A stretch of DNA of 64,000 nucleotides from NCBI RefSeq assembly GCF_001006325.2, contig NZ_LBIA02000001.1, positions 4,341,501 to 4,405,500 of the forward strand. The letters are read 5' to 3'. This document shows, one piece after another, positions 25,043 through 32,633 of this stretch. Each line of letters opens with the position of its first letter. Within the stretch, counting starts at the first letter, position 1. The notes under the pieces were generated by a model. It ran no database searches. It was not told the DNA's origin and saw only the letters and a program-made list of their open reading frames with translations. The DNA comes from Afipia massiliensis (GTDB lineage: Bacteria; Pseudomonadota; Alphaproteobacteria; Rhizobiales; Xanthobacteraceae). The position numbers were made by a program, and so were the translations under genes.

Positions 25043-25583
25043 CGGCGGCCTTCGCTGTGTCGTCTCCCGCCCCGCGCTCCTGCTCGCGCAACCGCATCAC
25101 TTCCTTCAGCGTGCGCGCGAGCGAGGCCAGCACACGGGCGCGGCTTTCGGTCTCGACGCGCTGCGCGGGCGCGATACGCGTCGGGCTGCCGACGATGCGC
25201 TCGATCTTCGTGAGTTCGCGCTCGATTGCGTCGCTGACACGCTCGACCATCGATGCCGCCGGCGTTTCACCGGGCGGCGGATCGGCAGCGATATCCACCG
25301 CAGTGCGCTTGCGTGACATGGGCACGGCGCGATCCGCCTTCACCCTCGCACTTTTGATCGCATCGATCGCAGCGTGATCGCTCGCATCCGCGACGAGATT
25401 GCTGGGGTGTTCGTTGAGGACTTTTGCGCGTGGGCGCTTTGCTTTCTCAGGCTTCGCAACCGGCTTTTTCGCTGCCGTCTTCCTGACTGTGACTTTCCGC
25501 ACTACCTTTTTTGCAACGATCTTACGCGCAGCCTTCTTCGCCGCCGGCCTTTTCATCGGCGCGGCGGAAGGCTTCTTCGGCAT
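24927..25583 (-). CDS. Probable GTA small terminase (g1-like) with a histone-like N-terminal tail
   Basis: 218 residues. The first 55 are Lys/Ala/Arg-rich, like histone H1 or Ku-type tails (PMKRPAAKKAARKIVAKKVV). The middle is ordinary; the C-terminal half is helical (ERELTKIERIVGSPTRI; RVLASLARTLKEVMRLREQE; LDEFRRELSRRLEGLV). The position directly before large terminase is that of g1, shown to be a small terminase in RcGTA. Homology is inferred from position and the LARTLKEVMRL helix. Nothing close to a Shine-Dalgarno sequence stands at the 25583 ATG, so the true start may be internal. Confidence 0.68.
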   Translation of the reverse strand: MPKKPSAAPMKRPAAKKAARKIVAKKVVRKVTVRKTAAKKPVAKPEKAKRPRAKVLNEHPSNLVADASDHAAIDAIKSARVKADRAVPMSRKRTAVDIAADPPPGETPAASMVERVSDAIERELTKIERIVGSPTRIAPAQRVETESRARVLASLARTLKEVMRLREQERGAGDDTAKAADDDAIPRDLDEFRRELSRRLEGLVADAAPLPAGGDEAG

Positions 25584-25673
25584 CGTTGGAGACTCTCATG
25601 TTGATACGACAACGCCGCGCTGGGGCGCGGCGATCGATTGGATGGCTAGCCGTTTGTTGCCGACATTACCGCT

Positions 25674-25754
25674 CGTCATTGCGAGCGAAGCGAAGCAATC
25701 CAGAGCAACAAGGAAGACTGGATTGCTTCGTCGCAAGCGCTCCTCGCAATGACG
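25674..25754. repeat. Palindromic intergenic element, type A
   Basis: CGTCATTGCGAGCGAAGCG and CGCTCCTCGCAATGACG arms with GCAATCC/GGATTGC inside, between the small terminase gene and the small membrane gene at 25.8 kb. Confidence 0.9.
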
Positions 25755-25800
25755 CAGAAAACGCCAACGTGCGAAGATCCGATCCTCGTCAGAAGGCAGG

Positions 25801-25965
25801 CTACGTCCGGAAGAAAACGAACCAGACGATCGCCAGCACAAAGATCGCAGCGATGGTGCTGACGGTCAGCAGCGCCAGGATGGATGGCCCCGGCTCCGCC
25901 CCGCGTGCTTCGGTCGGCGTTTCGACGATCCGGCGTTCGCCTTGCACGTGTTCGACTTTTGCCAT
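25801..25965 (-). CDS. 54-residue membrane protein upstream of the GTA genes
   Basis: Too short for ordinary ORF thresholds. It reads MAKVEHVQGERRIVETPTEA, then RGAEPGPS, then one membrane helix (ILALLTVSTIAAIFVLAIVW) and ends FVFFRT with TAG. TGAGGACGC before the ATG is a good ribosome-binding site. Charged N-terminus inside, one C-terminal anchor. It is the first gene after the promoter-like repeat at 26.1 kb and precedes the small terminase by 218 bp on the same strand. Unknown function. Confidence 0.65.
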   Translation of the reverse strand: MAKVEHVQGERRIVETPTEARGAEPGPSILALLTVSTIAAIFVLAIVWFVFFRT

Positions 25966-26097
25966 TGCGTCCTCATTCATTCGAATGCACGAAACAGCCC
26001 GCGCAGCGTATGAAGGGCAACGCCCTATGTCCGGTGAGGTTCCTGATTCGATGCCGCCTCGCGGCGAGACACCTTAAGTAGTGCTCAAGGGCACAAC

Positions 26098-26160
26098 TCT
26101 GGAGCATGTCAGAACCCTACTGCGGGAGCGTTACGCTGTCAAGGATTATTTTCCTAGTGT
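26098..26160 (-). promoter_or_regulatory. Promoter-like repeat, copy A
   Basis: On the minus strand TTGACA (26142-26137), 17 nt, then TAGGGT (26119-26114). The spacer holds the palindrome GCGTAACGC. The unit is repeated with about 75-80% identity at 28.5 kb, where it precedes the Xre antitoxin gene. Here transcription would run toward the 54-residue membrane protein and the GTA cluster. It starts just after the stop of the response regulator gene. Confidence 0.5.
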
Positions 26161-26161
26161 C

Positions 26162-26539
26162 TCAATGCACCGTATGTCGCTGACGCGACATTTCGGCCTG
26201 CCGCAGCAGCTCAAGCGGCAGCCATGGTTTCTGCATGAACAGCACGTTGTCAGGAACATGCTCGACGCTCTGTCCCGACGTGAGAATGACATCGATATGC
26301 GGGAATCGCTCCCGCGCCATTGAGGCAAGCTCGAGGCCCGACATGTCGCCGTCGAGGTTCACATCGGTGAACATCAGCATCAGTTCGTTTCCTGCTCTTT
26401 CAAGAACGACGGCCGCGGCATCCCCACTCATGCACTGAATAACGTTCATGTCGCTTTCCTCAAAGATCAGGCTGACAAGTTCCCGCTGCAGCTGATCGTC
26501 TTCCACCACGAGAACAGTGTGCTTAAAAGCGCGTCCCAT
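26162..26539 (-). CDS. Single-domain response regulator (CheY-like)
   Basis: 125 residues from the ATG at 26539, chosen for GGGAGG 6 nt upstream. Receiver-domain residues are all present: acidic pair at 14-15 (VVEDD), phospho-acceptor Asp59 (MFTDVNLDG), Thr/Ser at 87-88 (LTSGQ) and Lys104 (FMQKPW). No output domain, so it acts through a partner or as a phosphate shuttle. No histidine kinase is adjacent. Confidence 0.92.
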   Translation of the reverse strand: MGRAFKHTVLVVEDDQLQRELVSLIFEESDMNVIQCMSGDAAAVVLERAGNELMLMFTDVNLDGDMSGLELASMARERFPHIDVILTSGQSVEHVPDNVLFMQKPWLPLELLRQAEMSRQRHTVH

Positions 26540-26651
26540 CGGTGCCTCCCATTCCATGAATAGGGGCAATGCGTCGGGACCGCATAAGTTCGGTAGATGA
26601 CGTAAGGAACGAAATCCGCGGCAGCACGTTTGACCGAAAACGAGGTGCGTC

Positions 26652-26843
26652 ATGAAGGAAGTTGTGGAGCGTGTGATGAAGGCGTTCGCGCAAAAACATC
26701 AAGCGATGACGCCGGAACAGGAGCGCAAGGTCCGCGACGAGGTGTCTGAATTCGTGGCCGAACTTCTGGAGAAGCGCGCGGCGCAACTGGCTAAATTCGC
26801 CGATCGCAGGCTGCGCGAAACCGAGCCGGAGCCGCGCATTTGA
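26652..26843 (+). CDS. Small charged helical protein, unknown
   Basis: 63 residues, highly charged and helical (MKEVVERVMKAFAQKHQAMT, then PEQERKVRDEVSEFVAELLE). GAGGTGCGTC precedes the ATG. It diverges from the response regulator gene and is followed by a good terminator at 26.87 kb, which supports it as a real one-gene unit. No family named. Confidence 0.65.
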   Translation: MKEVVERVMKAFAQKHQAMTPEQERKVRDEVSEFVAELLEKRAAQLAKFADRRLRETEPEPRI

Positions 26844-26870
26844 GTTTCATTGAACGGAAGTTGTGACAAC

Positions 26871-26893
26871 CCGCCTTACCACGGCGGTTTTTT
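26871..26893 (+). terminator. Rho-independent terminator
   Basis: CCGCC-ttaccac-GGCGG followed by TTTTTT, 28 bp after the stop of the small charged protein. Confidence 0.82.
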
Positions 26894-26967
26894 CATGACG
26901 GCACGAACCCCGCACGGAACCGCAATGCCTTCGAGAAGGTTCCTACCTCACAGTGTGGAGATCCGTC

Positions 26968-27213
26968 ATGACACCCCAAGAGAGTGTGCTCGATGCGGTT
27001 CTGCGGGCACGAGGCATTCTGGCCGAGTACATCGAGCCAGGCCCACGCGATTGCGCTCAGACACTGAGCCGGCTTTTTGTGATCTTCGACGACGAGAAGC
27101 TGACGACTGCCATCAACATCCTGAGTCTGGAAACGGTCGGCGCGACGATGGCCTCTGCTGATGCGGCTAAGCCCCCACCCACCTCTCCTCCTTGTAGTCG
27201 AACCACCGGCTGA
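26968..27213 (+). CDS. Small conserved protein, unknown
   Basis: 81 residues from the ATG at 26968 (GTGGAGATCC upstream). It begins MTPQESVLDAVLRARGILAE, then YIEPGPRDCAQTLSRLFVIF, a pattern I recall in short Bradyrhizobiaceae proteins. The last 20 residues (PPPTSPPCSRTTG) are low-complexity and overlap the 3' end of the RES gene by 47 bp, so the natural C-terminus may have been replaced when the toxin-antitoxin pair arrived. Confidence 0.65.
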   Translation: MTPQESVLDAVLRARGILAEYIEPGPRDCAQTLSRLFVIFDDEKLTTAINILSLETVGATMASADAAKPPPTSPPCSRTTG

Positions 27214-27862
27214 AGCGCTTGCCGTCCCATTCATATTGCAGGTGCCGCTCCTGCATCGGCACGCCGACGACATCCGGCCAGAATGCCGCGATGCATGAGC
27301 CGCCAGCGTCGCGCACGCTCGGATAGACGATGCCGTCACTGCCTCCGTCGCGGAGGCCAGCCGCGAACGGCCGACTGTGCGTGTAGCTCTCGCTGTCCAG
27401 GATCAGCCGCCTCAACCTGTCGTCGAGCTTCGTCACGTCGTGCAGCGTGGCGTTCACGTGGCCCAGCAGCACGCGCATGTCCTCGCGGCGCGGCGGGTCA
27501 TCCGAGTCCGCCGCGAAGCGCGCGAAGTGATAGCCGGTTTCCCTGATCGCGGTGTGGAGCGTGCGCGCGGCGTAATAGACGCCATAGCTGCCGTCCGAAA
27601 AACGCGAGCCGTTGCGGTTCACATGGGTGAACGGCGCCATCACCCACGATGCGTTCGGCCCGGTCACCCGCCGCTCCGGCGGCACCAGCGCGATCTCGCC
27701 CGCCTCGTCGCGCAGGCGCGGATTGGTCGCCTGTTCAAGCTCGGTCAGCACGTCCCACACGGCGGGATCATCCGAGACCCGCTCGAACAGCGCGATCGGC
27801 GGATAGCGCGACGCGATGATGCGCCACGCCTCGCGCCAGCGCACCCGCGAGGTGGCTGTCAT
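27167..27862 (-). CDS. RES-domain toxin (NAD+-degrading type)
   Basis: 231 residues from the ATG at 27862. RES-domain features: Arg in ALFERVSD (28), SRFSDGSYGVYYAARTLHTA, then the Glu in IRETGYH (108) and the Ser-containing GGSDGIVYPSVRD. RES toxins hydrolyse or phosphorolyse NAD+ and pair with Xre-type antitoxins. The partner gene is directly upstream; the 147-bp gap contains a palindromic element. The start further upstream would translate the palindrome and was rejected. Confidence 0.9.
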   Translation of the reverse strand: MTATSRVRWREAWRIIASRYPPIALFERVSDDPAVWDVLTELEQATNPRLRDEAGEIALVPPERRVTGPNASWVMAPFTHVNRNGSRFSDGSYGVYYAARTLHTAIRETGYHFARFAADSDDPPRREDMRVLLGHVNATLHDVTKLDDRLRRLILDSESYTHSRPFAAGLRDGGSDGIVYPSVRDAGGSCIAAFWPDVVGVPMQERHLQYEWDGKRFSRWFDYKEERWVGA

Positions 27863-27909
27863 ATGACAGCCCGGCTGAATGTACAGCCAATCTGCACGTG
27901 CTCCCATTT

Positions 27910-27993
27910 CGTCATTGCGAGGAGCAATTGCGACGAAGCAATCCAGTCCTTTCCAGATAAAAACTGGATTGCTTCGCTTCGCTCGCAATGACG
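27910..27993. repeat. Palindromic intergenic element, type A
   Basis: CGTCATTGCGAGGAGCAATTG and the matching CGCTCGCAATGACG arm, with inner AAGCAATCCAGT/ACTGGATTGCTT, inserted between antitoxin and toxin genes. Confidence 0.9.
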
Positions 27994-28009
27994 ATGTAGA
28001 AAAGACACG

Positions 28010-28408
28010 TCACGACCACGGCGCGCGGGCGGCATCGACATAGGCGCGGACCGCCGCGAGATCCGTGACGTCGCCTGCGGTCATCCTTGCGAGAGGAGTC
28101 TGTCCCGCGAAAGCGCGGTTCGGGCGCAGCACCCAGCCGTCGGCGAGCGCGGCGTCGGAGTAGACGATCTGCAGCGCCTTCCAGATGCCGGCGACGTAGC
28201 CGATCCGGCGCAGCGTATCGTCCGGCACGCGCGCAGCCTTGCCGCTCTTCCATTGAAAGAACGTGCGCTCCGCGGGATTGCCGAGGATGCGCCGCGCGTC
28301 GCCATTGCCGATGCCCCACCGGGCCATGATCCTGAAGAAGCCTTCCAGCGCGAGGCCGTGGCGGTCGGAAGGAATAATATCCTGTAATGTCTGCGGTTTT
28401 GCAGTCAT
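28010..28408 (-). CDS. Xre/ParS-type antitoxin of the RES pair
   Basis: 132 residues from the ATG at 28408. An N-terminal HTH-like region (FFRIMARWGIGNGDARRILG, FFQWKSGKAARVPDDTLRRI) is followed by the MbcA/ParS-type toxin-binding segment (GIWKALQIVYSD, ADGWVLRPNRAFAGQTPLAR). These proteins neutralise RES toxins and usually repress their own promoter. The promoter-like repeat at 28.5 kb lies about 100 bp upstream. Confidence 0.88.
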   Translation of the reverse strand: MTAKPQTLQDIIPSDRHGLALEGFFRIMARWGIGNGDARRILGNPAERTFFQWKSGKAARVPDDTLRRIGYVAGIWKALQIVYSDAALADGWVLRPNRAFAGQTPLARMTAGDVTDLAAVRAYVDAARAPWS

Positions 28409-28498
28409 GTGCCTATCCTCTGCAATCTTGCATAAGATAGGAACCTTGCCTGTGAGCGTCAATGGCTCACCTGGCCCGTGTCAGGGCCGGAAAACACA

Positions 28499-28565
28499 AT
28501 TCTGGAGCATGCCGGAACCCTAACCCGGCAGCGTCACGCTATCAAGGATTAATTTCCTATTTATT
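28499..28565 (-). promoter_or_regulatory. Promoter-like repeat, copy B
   Basis: On the minus strand TTGATA (28545-28540), 17 nt, TAGGGT (28522-28517), with GCGTGACGC in the spacer. It is the second copy of the unit at 26.1 kb and points toward the antitoxin gene. The symmetric GCGTNACGC element is a candidate operator for antitoxin self-control. Confidence 0.52.
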
Positions 28566-28651
28566 GTGGTCCATTCACCCGAGCCGGCCAGTTCGGTACG
28601 CAATAGCGCGCTGAGTCCCATGACGTTTCGCGCCTGCTCTCTCGTGACGCC

Positions 28652-28849
28652 CTAATCCTCACCAAGCAGGATGGCCTCGGTTTTTGTGAAGCCGCAGAGG
28701 GTGCACAAATAGACGGCGCGGTCTGTCGCGGCGCGGCTGCTCATCCGAAGCGCCAGGCCCTGGATTTCCATGGGATAGCCTTTGCAATTGGGGCAACCCA
28801 CCGTTGGAGGTCGTGCTGGCATTGTTTCGAAGTGACGATCTGTTTTCAT
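28652..28849 (-). CDS. Small zinc-ribbon protein, unknown
   Basis: 65 residues from the ATG at 28849 (MKTDRHFETMPARPPTVGCP). Two CxxC knuckles, GCPNCKG and YLCTLCGFTKTE, with 27 residues between, form a zinc ribbon. The start could also be the second Met (MPARPPTV). Function not assigned. Confidence 0.68.
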   Translation of the reverse strand: MKTDRHFETMPARPPTVGCPNCKGYPMEIQGLALRMSSRAATDRAVYLCTLCGFTKTEAILLGED

Positions 28850-29008
28850 CCCATCAGTCCTTTGGCAGTAGCCGTGGGGAACTGTGTCGCTCAACACGGC
28901 TGACCGGATATTGTTCCTTAATTTCCAAGCACTTCGTCGGAACATGCGCTCTTCGAAGCCGTTCTTGCGTAGCAGCGTGACGGAACCGCGCGCCTACGGA
29001 GACATGTC

Positions 29009-29176
29009 ATGACAGACCCGTCCGACCTGATACGGCGGGCTTCGGAATTGACCGAGCGTGCCGACCACGAAGACGACCCTGAAACGCGGGAACGGCTGCT
29101 CAGGATGGCCGCCTATTATGTGCAGATCGCCGAAAGCGAAGAATGGCTGGCAGCTCACCCGACGTCGCGTCCATAG
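29009..29176 (+). CDS. Very small acidic helical protein, unknown
   Basis: 55 residues, below usual thresholds: MTDPSDLIRRASELTERADH, then EDDPETRERLLRMAAYYVQI and AESEEWLAAHP. Charged, helical, TPR-like spacing of Leu/Ala. ACGGAGACATGTC precedes the ATG. I recall similar short proteins in Bradyrhizobiaceae. Divergent from the zinc-ribbon gene. Confidence 0.6.
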   Translation: MTDPSDLIRRASELTERADHEDDPETRERLLRMAAYYVQIAESEEWLAAHPTSRP

Positions 29177-29188
29177 GTGACGTCCTGA

Positions 29189-29428
29189 TCAAGAAGTAGC
29201 CGCACGGGTTGGGGCCAAACCGTTTTGCTGCGCGGCGCAGATGCCGACGCTGACTCGCTGCGAAATCTTCGCATCGCAGTAGCTGTTGCAGATGGATCCG
29301 TTGAGCCGGGAGCACTTCGCCATGCACGCCTGATAGGTGCACGTTACACCCGCAGGCCCGGCCGCAGCGGCGGCCCCCGGCATTGCGCTTGCGATCAGAT
29401 GGACGATCAGCCACGCGGTGTTCAACAT
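29189..29428 (-). CDS. Secreted cysteine-rich small protein, first of a tandem pair
   Basis: 79 residues from the ATG at 29428. A signal peptide (MLNTAWLIVHLIASAMPGAA, then AAAG) is followed by the motif CTYQACMAKCSRLNG, then C..YCDAKISQRVSVGIC. The pattern CTYxxCxxxCxxLxG...C...CDxxI..R...G.C is shared with the next gene at 29.5 kb. Six or more Cys in about 40 residues suggest a disulfide-stabilised periplasmic or secreted peptide. Function unknown. Confidence 0.68.
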   Translation of the reverse strand: MLNTAWLIVHLIASAMPGAAAAAGPAGVTCTYQACMAKCSRLNGSICNSYCDAKISQRVSVGICAAQQNGLAPTRAATS

Positions 29429-29516
29429 GCACTGCTCCGTTTGGGAGAGTGCAGCACGACGCGATGTCCCGCGCAACGCGAAGGATTTCCCTCAACCGCT
29501 GGTCAGCGAAGGCTAA

Positions 29517-29726
29517 CTATTTGCACACGCCGCTCGCCTTGCGCTCGCGGATGGTCCTGTCGCAGTGGGTTGAGCATCCACCCTGCCGGCCGCCACCGCC
29601 CAGCTTCTGGCAGTTCGCGACGCACCCCTCGTAAGTGCAGGCCTGCCCTCTGGGTTTCTGGGCATTGGCGGGATTAGCCGCGACGATAAAGGCTGCCAGA
29701 AAACAGCCCGGGACAATGCGAAGCAT
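29517..29726 (-). CDS. Secreted cysteine-rich small protein, second of a tandem pair
   Basis: 69 residues: signal peptide MLRIVPGCFLAAFIVAANPA, then NAQ, followed by CTYEGCVANCQKLGGGG, GGCSTHCDRTI and a final SGVCK. It shares the cysteine spacing of the gene at 29.2 kb, and the two lie in tandem on the same strand. GGAGGGATTC lies before the ATG. The array of 11-bp repeats at 29.75 kb is directly upstream. Confidence 0.72.
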   Translation of the reverse strand: MLRIVPGCFLAAFIVAANPANAQKPRGQACTYEGCVANCQKLGGGGRQGGCSTHCDRTIRERKASGVCK

Positions 29727-29748
29727 GAATCCCTCCCTGCAAATTCAT

Positions 29749-29792
29749 TGAAGTACTTTGGAAGTACTTTGGAAATATTTTGGAAATGTTTT
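29749..29792. repeat. Four tandem 11-bp repeats upstream of the cysteine-rich gene
   Basis: Four consecutive 11-mers of the form GGAAGTACTTT: the first two are nearly perfect (TGAAGTACTTT, GGAAGTACTTT), the last two drift (GGAAATATTTT, GGAAATGTTTT). The 11-bp period is about one helical turn and the unit contains the palindrome AAGTACTT. The array ends 23 bp upstream of the gene start. The remaining gap to 30003 shows nothing else. Confidence 0.8.
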
Positions 29793-30003
29793 GCCGGAGT
29801 TCAGCAGCGTTTCATGTCACCCACAACTGCCCATCTGGCTAGCTGGACAATCGCGAACGAGGTACCTCGTCGTCCCTCCCCGGCCGCGCCGCAGAAGTCC
29901 GCGACACCCGGCAGTGAAACCGGCCGTCCGCCGCTTCGCCTTATGCGCCGGAGTTTGTCACCGTTTCGCCTTTTCGCGCGAAACGGCTGTTCAGTATCGC
30001 ACC

Positions 30004-31584
30004 CTACTCCGCCATTTCGGCGGCAGCGGCTTGCGGTGGTCCGGCGAGCGGGCGCTCTTCCATCAGCATCACCAGGGTCGCGGCGGTTGCAAGCAACGCC
30101 GCGGCGGCACCGAACACGTAACGGAACGCGGCGATCATATCGCTCGCGGCGATCGCATGCGCCGAACCGATCTGATGCTCGGCACCGATAGTGAGATTGC
30201 CGCCAAGCACCATCAGCAGGATCGCCGTGAAGACCGCGACCGTGAACGACGCCAGCAGCGAGCGGAAGAAGTTCATCGCGCCGGTCGCCGTGCCGACCTG
30301 CGCACGTGGCACAGCATTTTGAATCGACACCACGCTGACCGGGAAAACCGTGCCGAGCCCAACCGCCATCAGCGACAGCCCCGCGAGCAGTTGCCACAGC
30401 GGCAGCGGCGTCGCCAGCGCGAGCGCAAACGCCGCGCAGGTCGCGAGGCTCACGCCGCCGATCGCCGCGCGCTTGTAGTGCTTGGTGTACATCATCGCAC
30501 GGCCCGCAGCCCATGCGCCAAGCACCGACACCGCGACCAGCGGAATCAAGGCGAGGCCCGCTTCGCTCGCGGTGAGGCCATACACGACCTCGTAATACAA
30601 CGGCATGTGCACGGTGAGGCCGATCATGGTGCCGATGGCGCAGCCGCCCGCGGCCATCGCGTACGGCACCACCGTTCCCGACAGCAACGGGATCGGCAGG
30701 AACGGCTCCTGCGCGCGGCGCACATGCCAGACGAAGGCCACGCCGAGGAACAGCGCCGATCCGATCATCGCAAGGATCGCGGGCGATGCCCATGCGAAGC
30801 GGTTGCCGCCCCATGTCAGCACCAGCATCACAATCACAGCGGACGCCATCAGCAGGACGCCGCCGAGCCAGTCGACCTTGCGCCTGCGATGGAAGACCGG
30901 AATCTTTTTCATCCTCGGCAGCAGCAGTCCGAGCGATAGCGCGCCGAGCGGCAGATTGATCCAGAAGATCACCGACCAGTGCAGATGTTCGGCGAACAAT
31001 CCGCCGAGCACGGGTCCGCCGATGCCGGCCGCAACCCACACCGATGAGAAATACGCCTGATACTGGCCGCGTTCGCGCGGCGACACCACGTCGGAAATCA
31101 CGATCTGCACCAGCGGCAGGATTCCGCCGCCGCCGATGCCCTGAAGCGCGCGCGCCAGAATCAGCGTCAGAATATTCGGCGCGATCGCGCACAGCACCGA
31201 GCCGATCAGGAACAGCGACATCGAAACGATGATCATCGCGCGGCGGCCGTAGATGTCGCTCAGCGTGCCGTAGACCGGCGCGACCGCTGTCGCCGACAAC
31301 AGATACGCGGTGATCACCCAGGACAGATTGCTGACGTCCTGAAACTGGCGGCCGATGGTCGGCAATGCGGTTGCGACGATGGTCTGGTCGAGTGCGGTCA
31401 GGAACATCGTGAGCATCAGGCTCAGCAGGATGGTTCGCACTTCGCTTTTCGACAGCGGCGGCGCCGGCACGATCGGCGGCGCTTCGGAAAGATCGATGAC
31501 TTCGGTGGCGATGTTGGAAACGTCGTCCGGGTCCAGCGCCTGCGCTTCGTCCGCGTCGCCGCGCTGTCGATGTGTCTCGGTCAT
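30004..31584 (-). CDS. DHA2-family multidrug exporter (EmrB/QacA type)
   Basis: 526 residues with about 14 membrane segments. Motif A-like GTLSDIYGRRAMIIVS (about 115-130) and the DHA2 motif C region ALQGIGGGGILPLVQI are clear; LTMFLTALDQTIVATALPTI opens the first helix (motif D1). A cytoplasmic N-terminal 45 residues is polar. Proton-driven drug or metabolite export is expected. No membrane-fusion partner or regulator is adjacent, which differs from emrAB operons. Confidence 0.92.
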   Translation of the reverse strand: MTETHRQRGDADEAQALDPDDVSNIATEVIDLSEAPPIVPAPPLSKSEVRTILLSLMLTMFLTALDQTIVATALPTIGRQFQDVSNLSWVITAYLLSATAVAPVYGTLSDIYGRRAMIIVSMSLFLIGSVLCAIAPNILTLILARALQGIGGGGILPLVQIVISDVVSPRERGQYQAYFSSVWVAAGIGGPVLGGLFAEHLHWSVIFWINLPLGALSLGLLLPRMKKIPVFHRRRKVDWLGGVLLMASAVIVMLVLTWGGNRFAWASPAILAMIGSALFLGVAFVWHVRRAQEPFLPIPLLSGTVVPYAMAAGGCAIGTMIGLTVHMPLYYEVVYGLTASEAGLALIPLVAVSVLGAWAAGRAMMYTKHYKRAAIGGVSLATCAAFALALATPLPLWQLLAGLSLMAVGLGTVFPVSVVSIQNAVPRAQVGTATGAMNFFRSLLASFTVAVFTAILLMVLGGNLTIGAEHQIGSAHAIAASDMIAAFRYVFGAAAALLATAATLVMLMEERPLAGPPQAAAAEMAE

Positions 31585-31788
31585 GAGCCTGAAAAGGTGG
31601 TCCGGGAAAGGACGTTATAACGAATGGTCCAGCCTCGACCGGCCTGACCTTGAAATGCACGGGATGACGCTAGGTTTATCCTGTTTCGCACGGCTTCATA
31701 AGCAGCGCGGGCGCATGGGTGCACCGCGCGGATGGATCATCACCTGCGCGTTATCCGCTGCCTGAAGGATCTTTAGGAACGGCGCGAG

Positions 31789-32307
31789 CTATTTGGAGGC
31801 CGGACGCTTCTTCAGCCGCGCGCGTTTTGGAATCACGCCGGGCCACTGCACGATATGGTCCTCGAGGTCCGCCTCTTCGACCTCGTCCTCGGTTCCCCAC
31901 ACCCGCCCCTGCACCGACACGCCGGCTTCGTGGACCGTGTTGGGATCTCCTGAAATCAGCGGGTGCCACCAGTACAGGTCGCGGCCCTCGGCGACGAGCT
32001 TGTAGCCGCAACTCGGCGGCAGCCAGTTCAACGTCCGGACGTTCTCCGGCGTCAGCCGCACGCAATCGGATACTTTGGCCGACCGGTTGGGATAGTCCTT
32101 GCAGGCGCACAGTCCCGCATCGAGCAGCGTGCAGGAGATGTGGGTGAAGTAGATCTTGCCGGTGTCCTCGTCTTCCAGCTTTTCCAGGCAGCAGCGCGCG
32201 CAGCCGTCGCACAGGCTTTCCCATTCGCTGTCGGACATCTCCTCCAACGTCTTGGTTTTCCAGAAAGATTCGCTCTGGGTCGAAGGCGGCCGAGGCCGGA
32301 CTGTCAT
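31789..32307 (-). CDS. YcgN-family cysteine cluster protein (UPF0260)
   Basis: 172 residues from the ATG at 32307 ([20 protein letters not shown]). The family cysteines are in [19 protein letters not shown], then [20 protein letters not shown] and [30 protein letters not shown] also fits. A metal or Fe-S site is presumed; the cellular role of the family is unclear. The longer frame upstream lacks a ribosome-binding site. Confidence 0.92.
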   Translation of the reverse strand: MTVRPRPPSTQSESFWKTKTLEEMSDSEWESLCDGCARCCLEKLEDEDTGKIYFTHISCTLLDAGLCACKDYPNRSAKVSDCVRLTPENVRTLNWLPPSCGYKLVAEGRDLYWWHPLISGDPNTVHEAGVSVQGRVWGTEDEVEEADLEDHIVQWPGVIPKRARLKKRPASK

Positions 32308-32633
32308 GGCTTTGAACCTGTCGGGATCGCGGGACGTACATACGCTATATGGAGGCTTTATGAGCCTTGGCGCAGGCGGTGCAAGCGCCAAGGTGGAGGC
32401 TGGCGTTTTCCATGCCGAAAAGCGTGGGCAGCGTTCACCCTCATCATCAAAAAACCAACGCGGCCATTGGTTTATGGTTCATGGTCGGCTAGAAGTTTGC
32501 AGATTCCCGACGGCGAAATCGGCTCTCCGGTCGCCTTGGGGATGCCGCAAATTGATCAGCATCGTCTAACCAGCGCTTTTCATCCGGCGACTCGTGATCC
32601 GTACGGGACGCCGCGTTATTTTCAAGGGTTCCG
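32308..32633. other. 326-bp gap between ycgN-like and PBP genes
   Basis: Divergent upstream region. It holds an A-rich tract (CATCATCAAAAAACC) and no convincing small gene; a 70-codon frame starting ATGAGCCTTGG has no recognisable features. Promoters for both flanking genes are expected but none stands out. Confidence 0.35.

Noticed and set aside
26098-26160. EcfG-type (GGAAC-N17-CGTT) promoter
   Set aside because: GGAA and CGT occur but the spacing and bases do not fit; the sigma-70-like reading fits both repeat copies better.
29801-31660. 619-codon minus-strand open frame
   Set aside because: Another frame of the same strand as the DHA2 exporter; Arg-rich, without motifs, while the exporter frame is clear.
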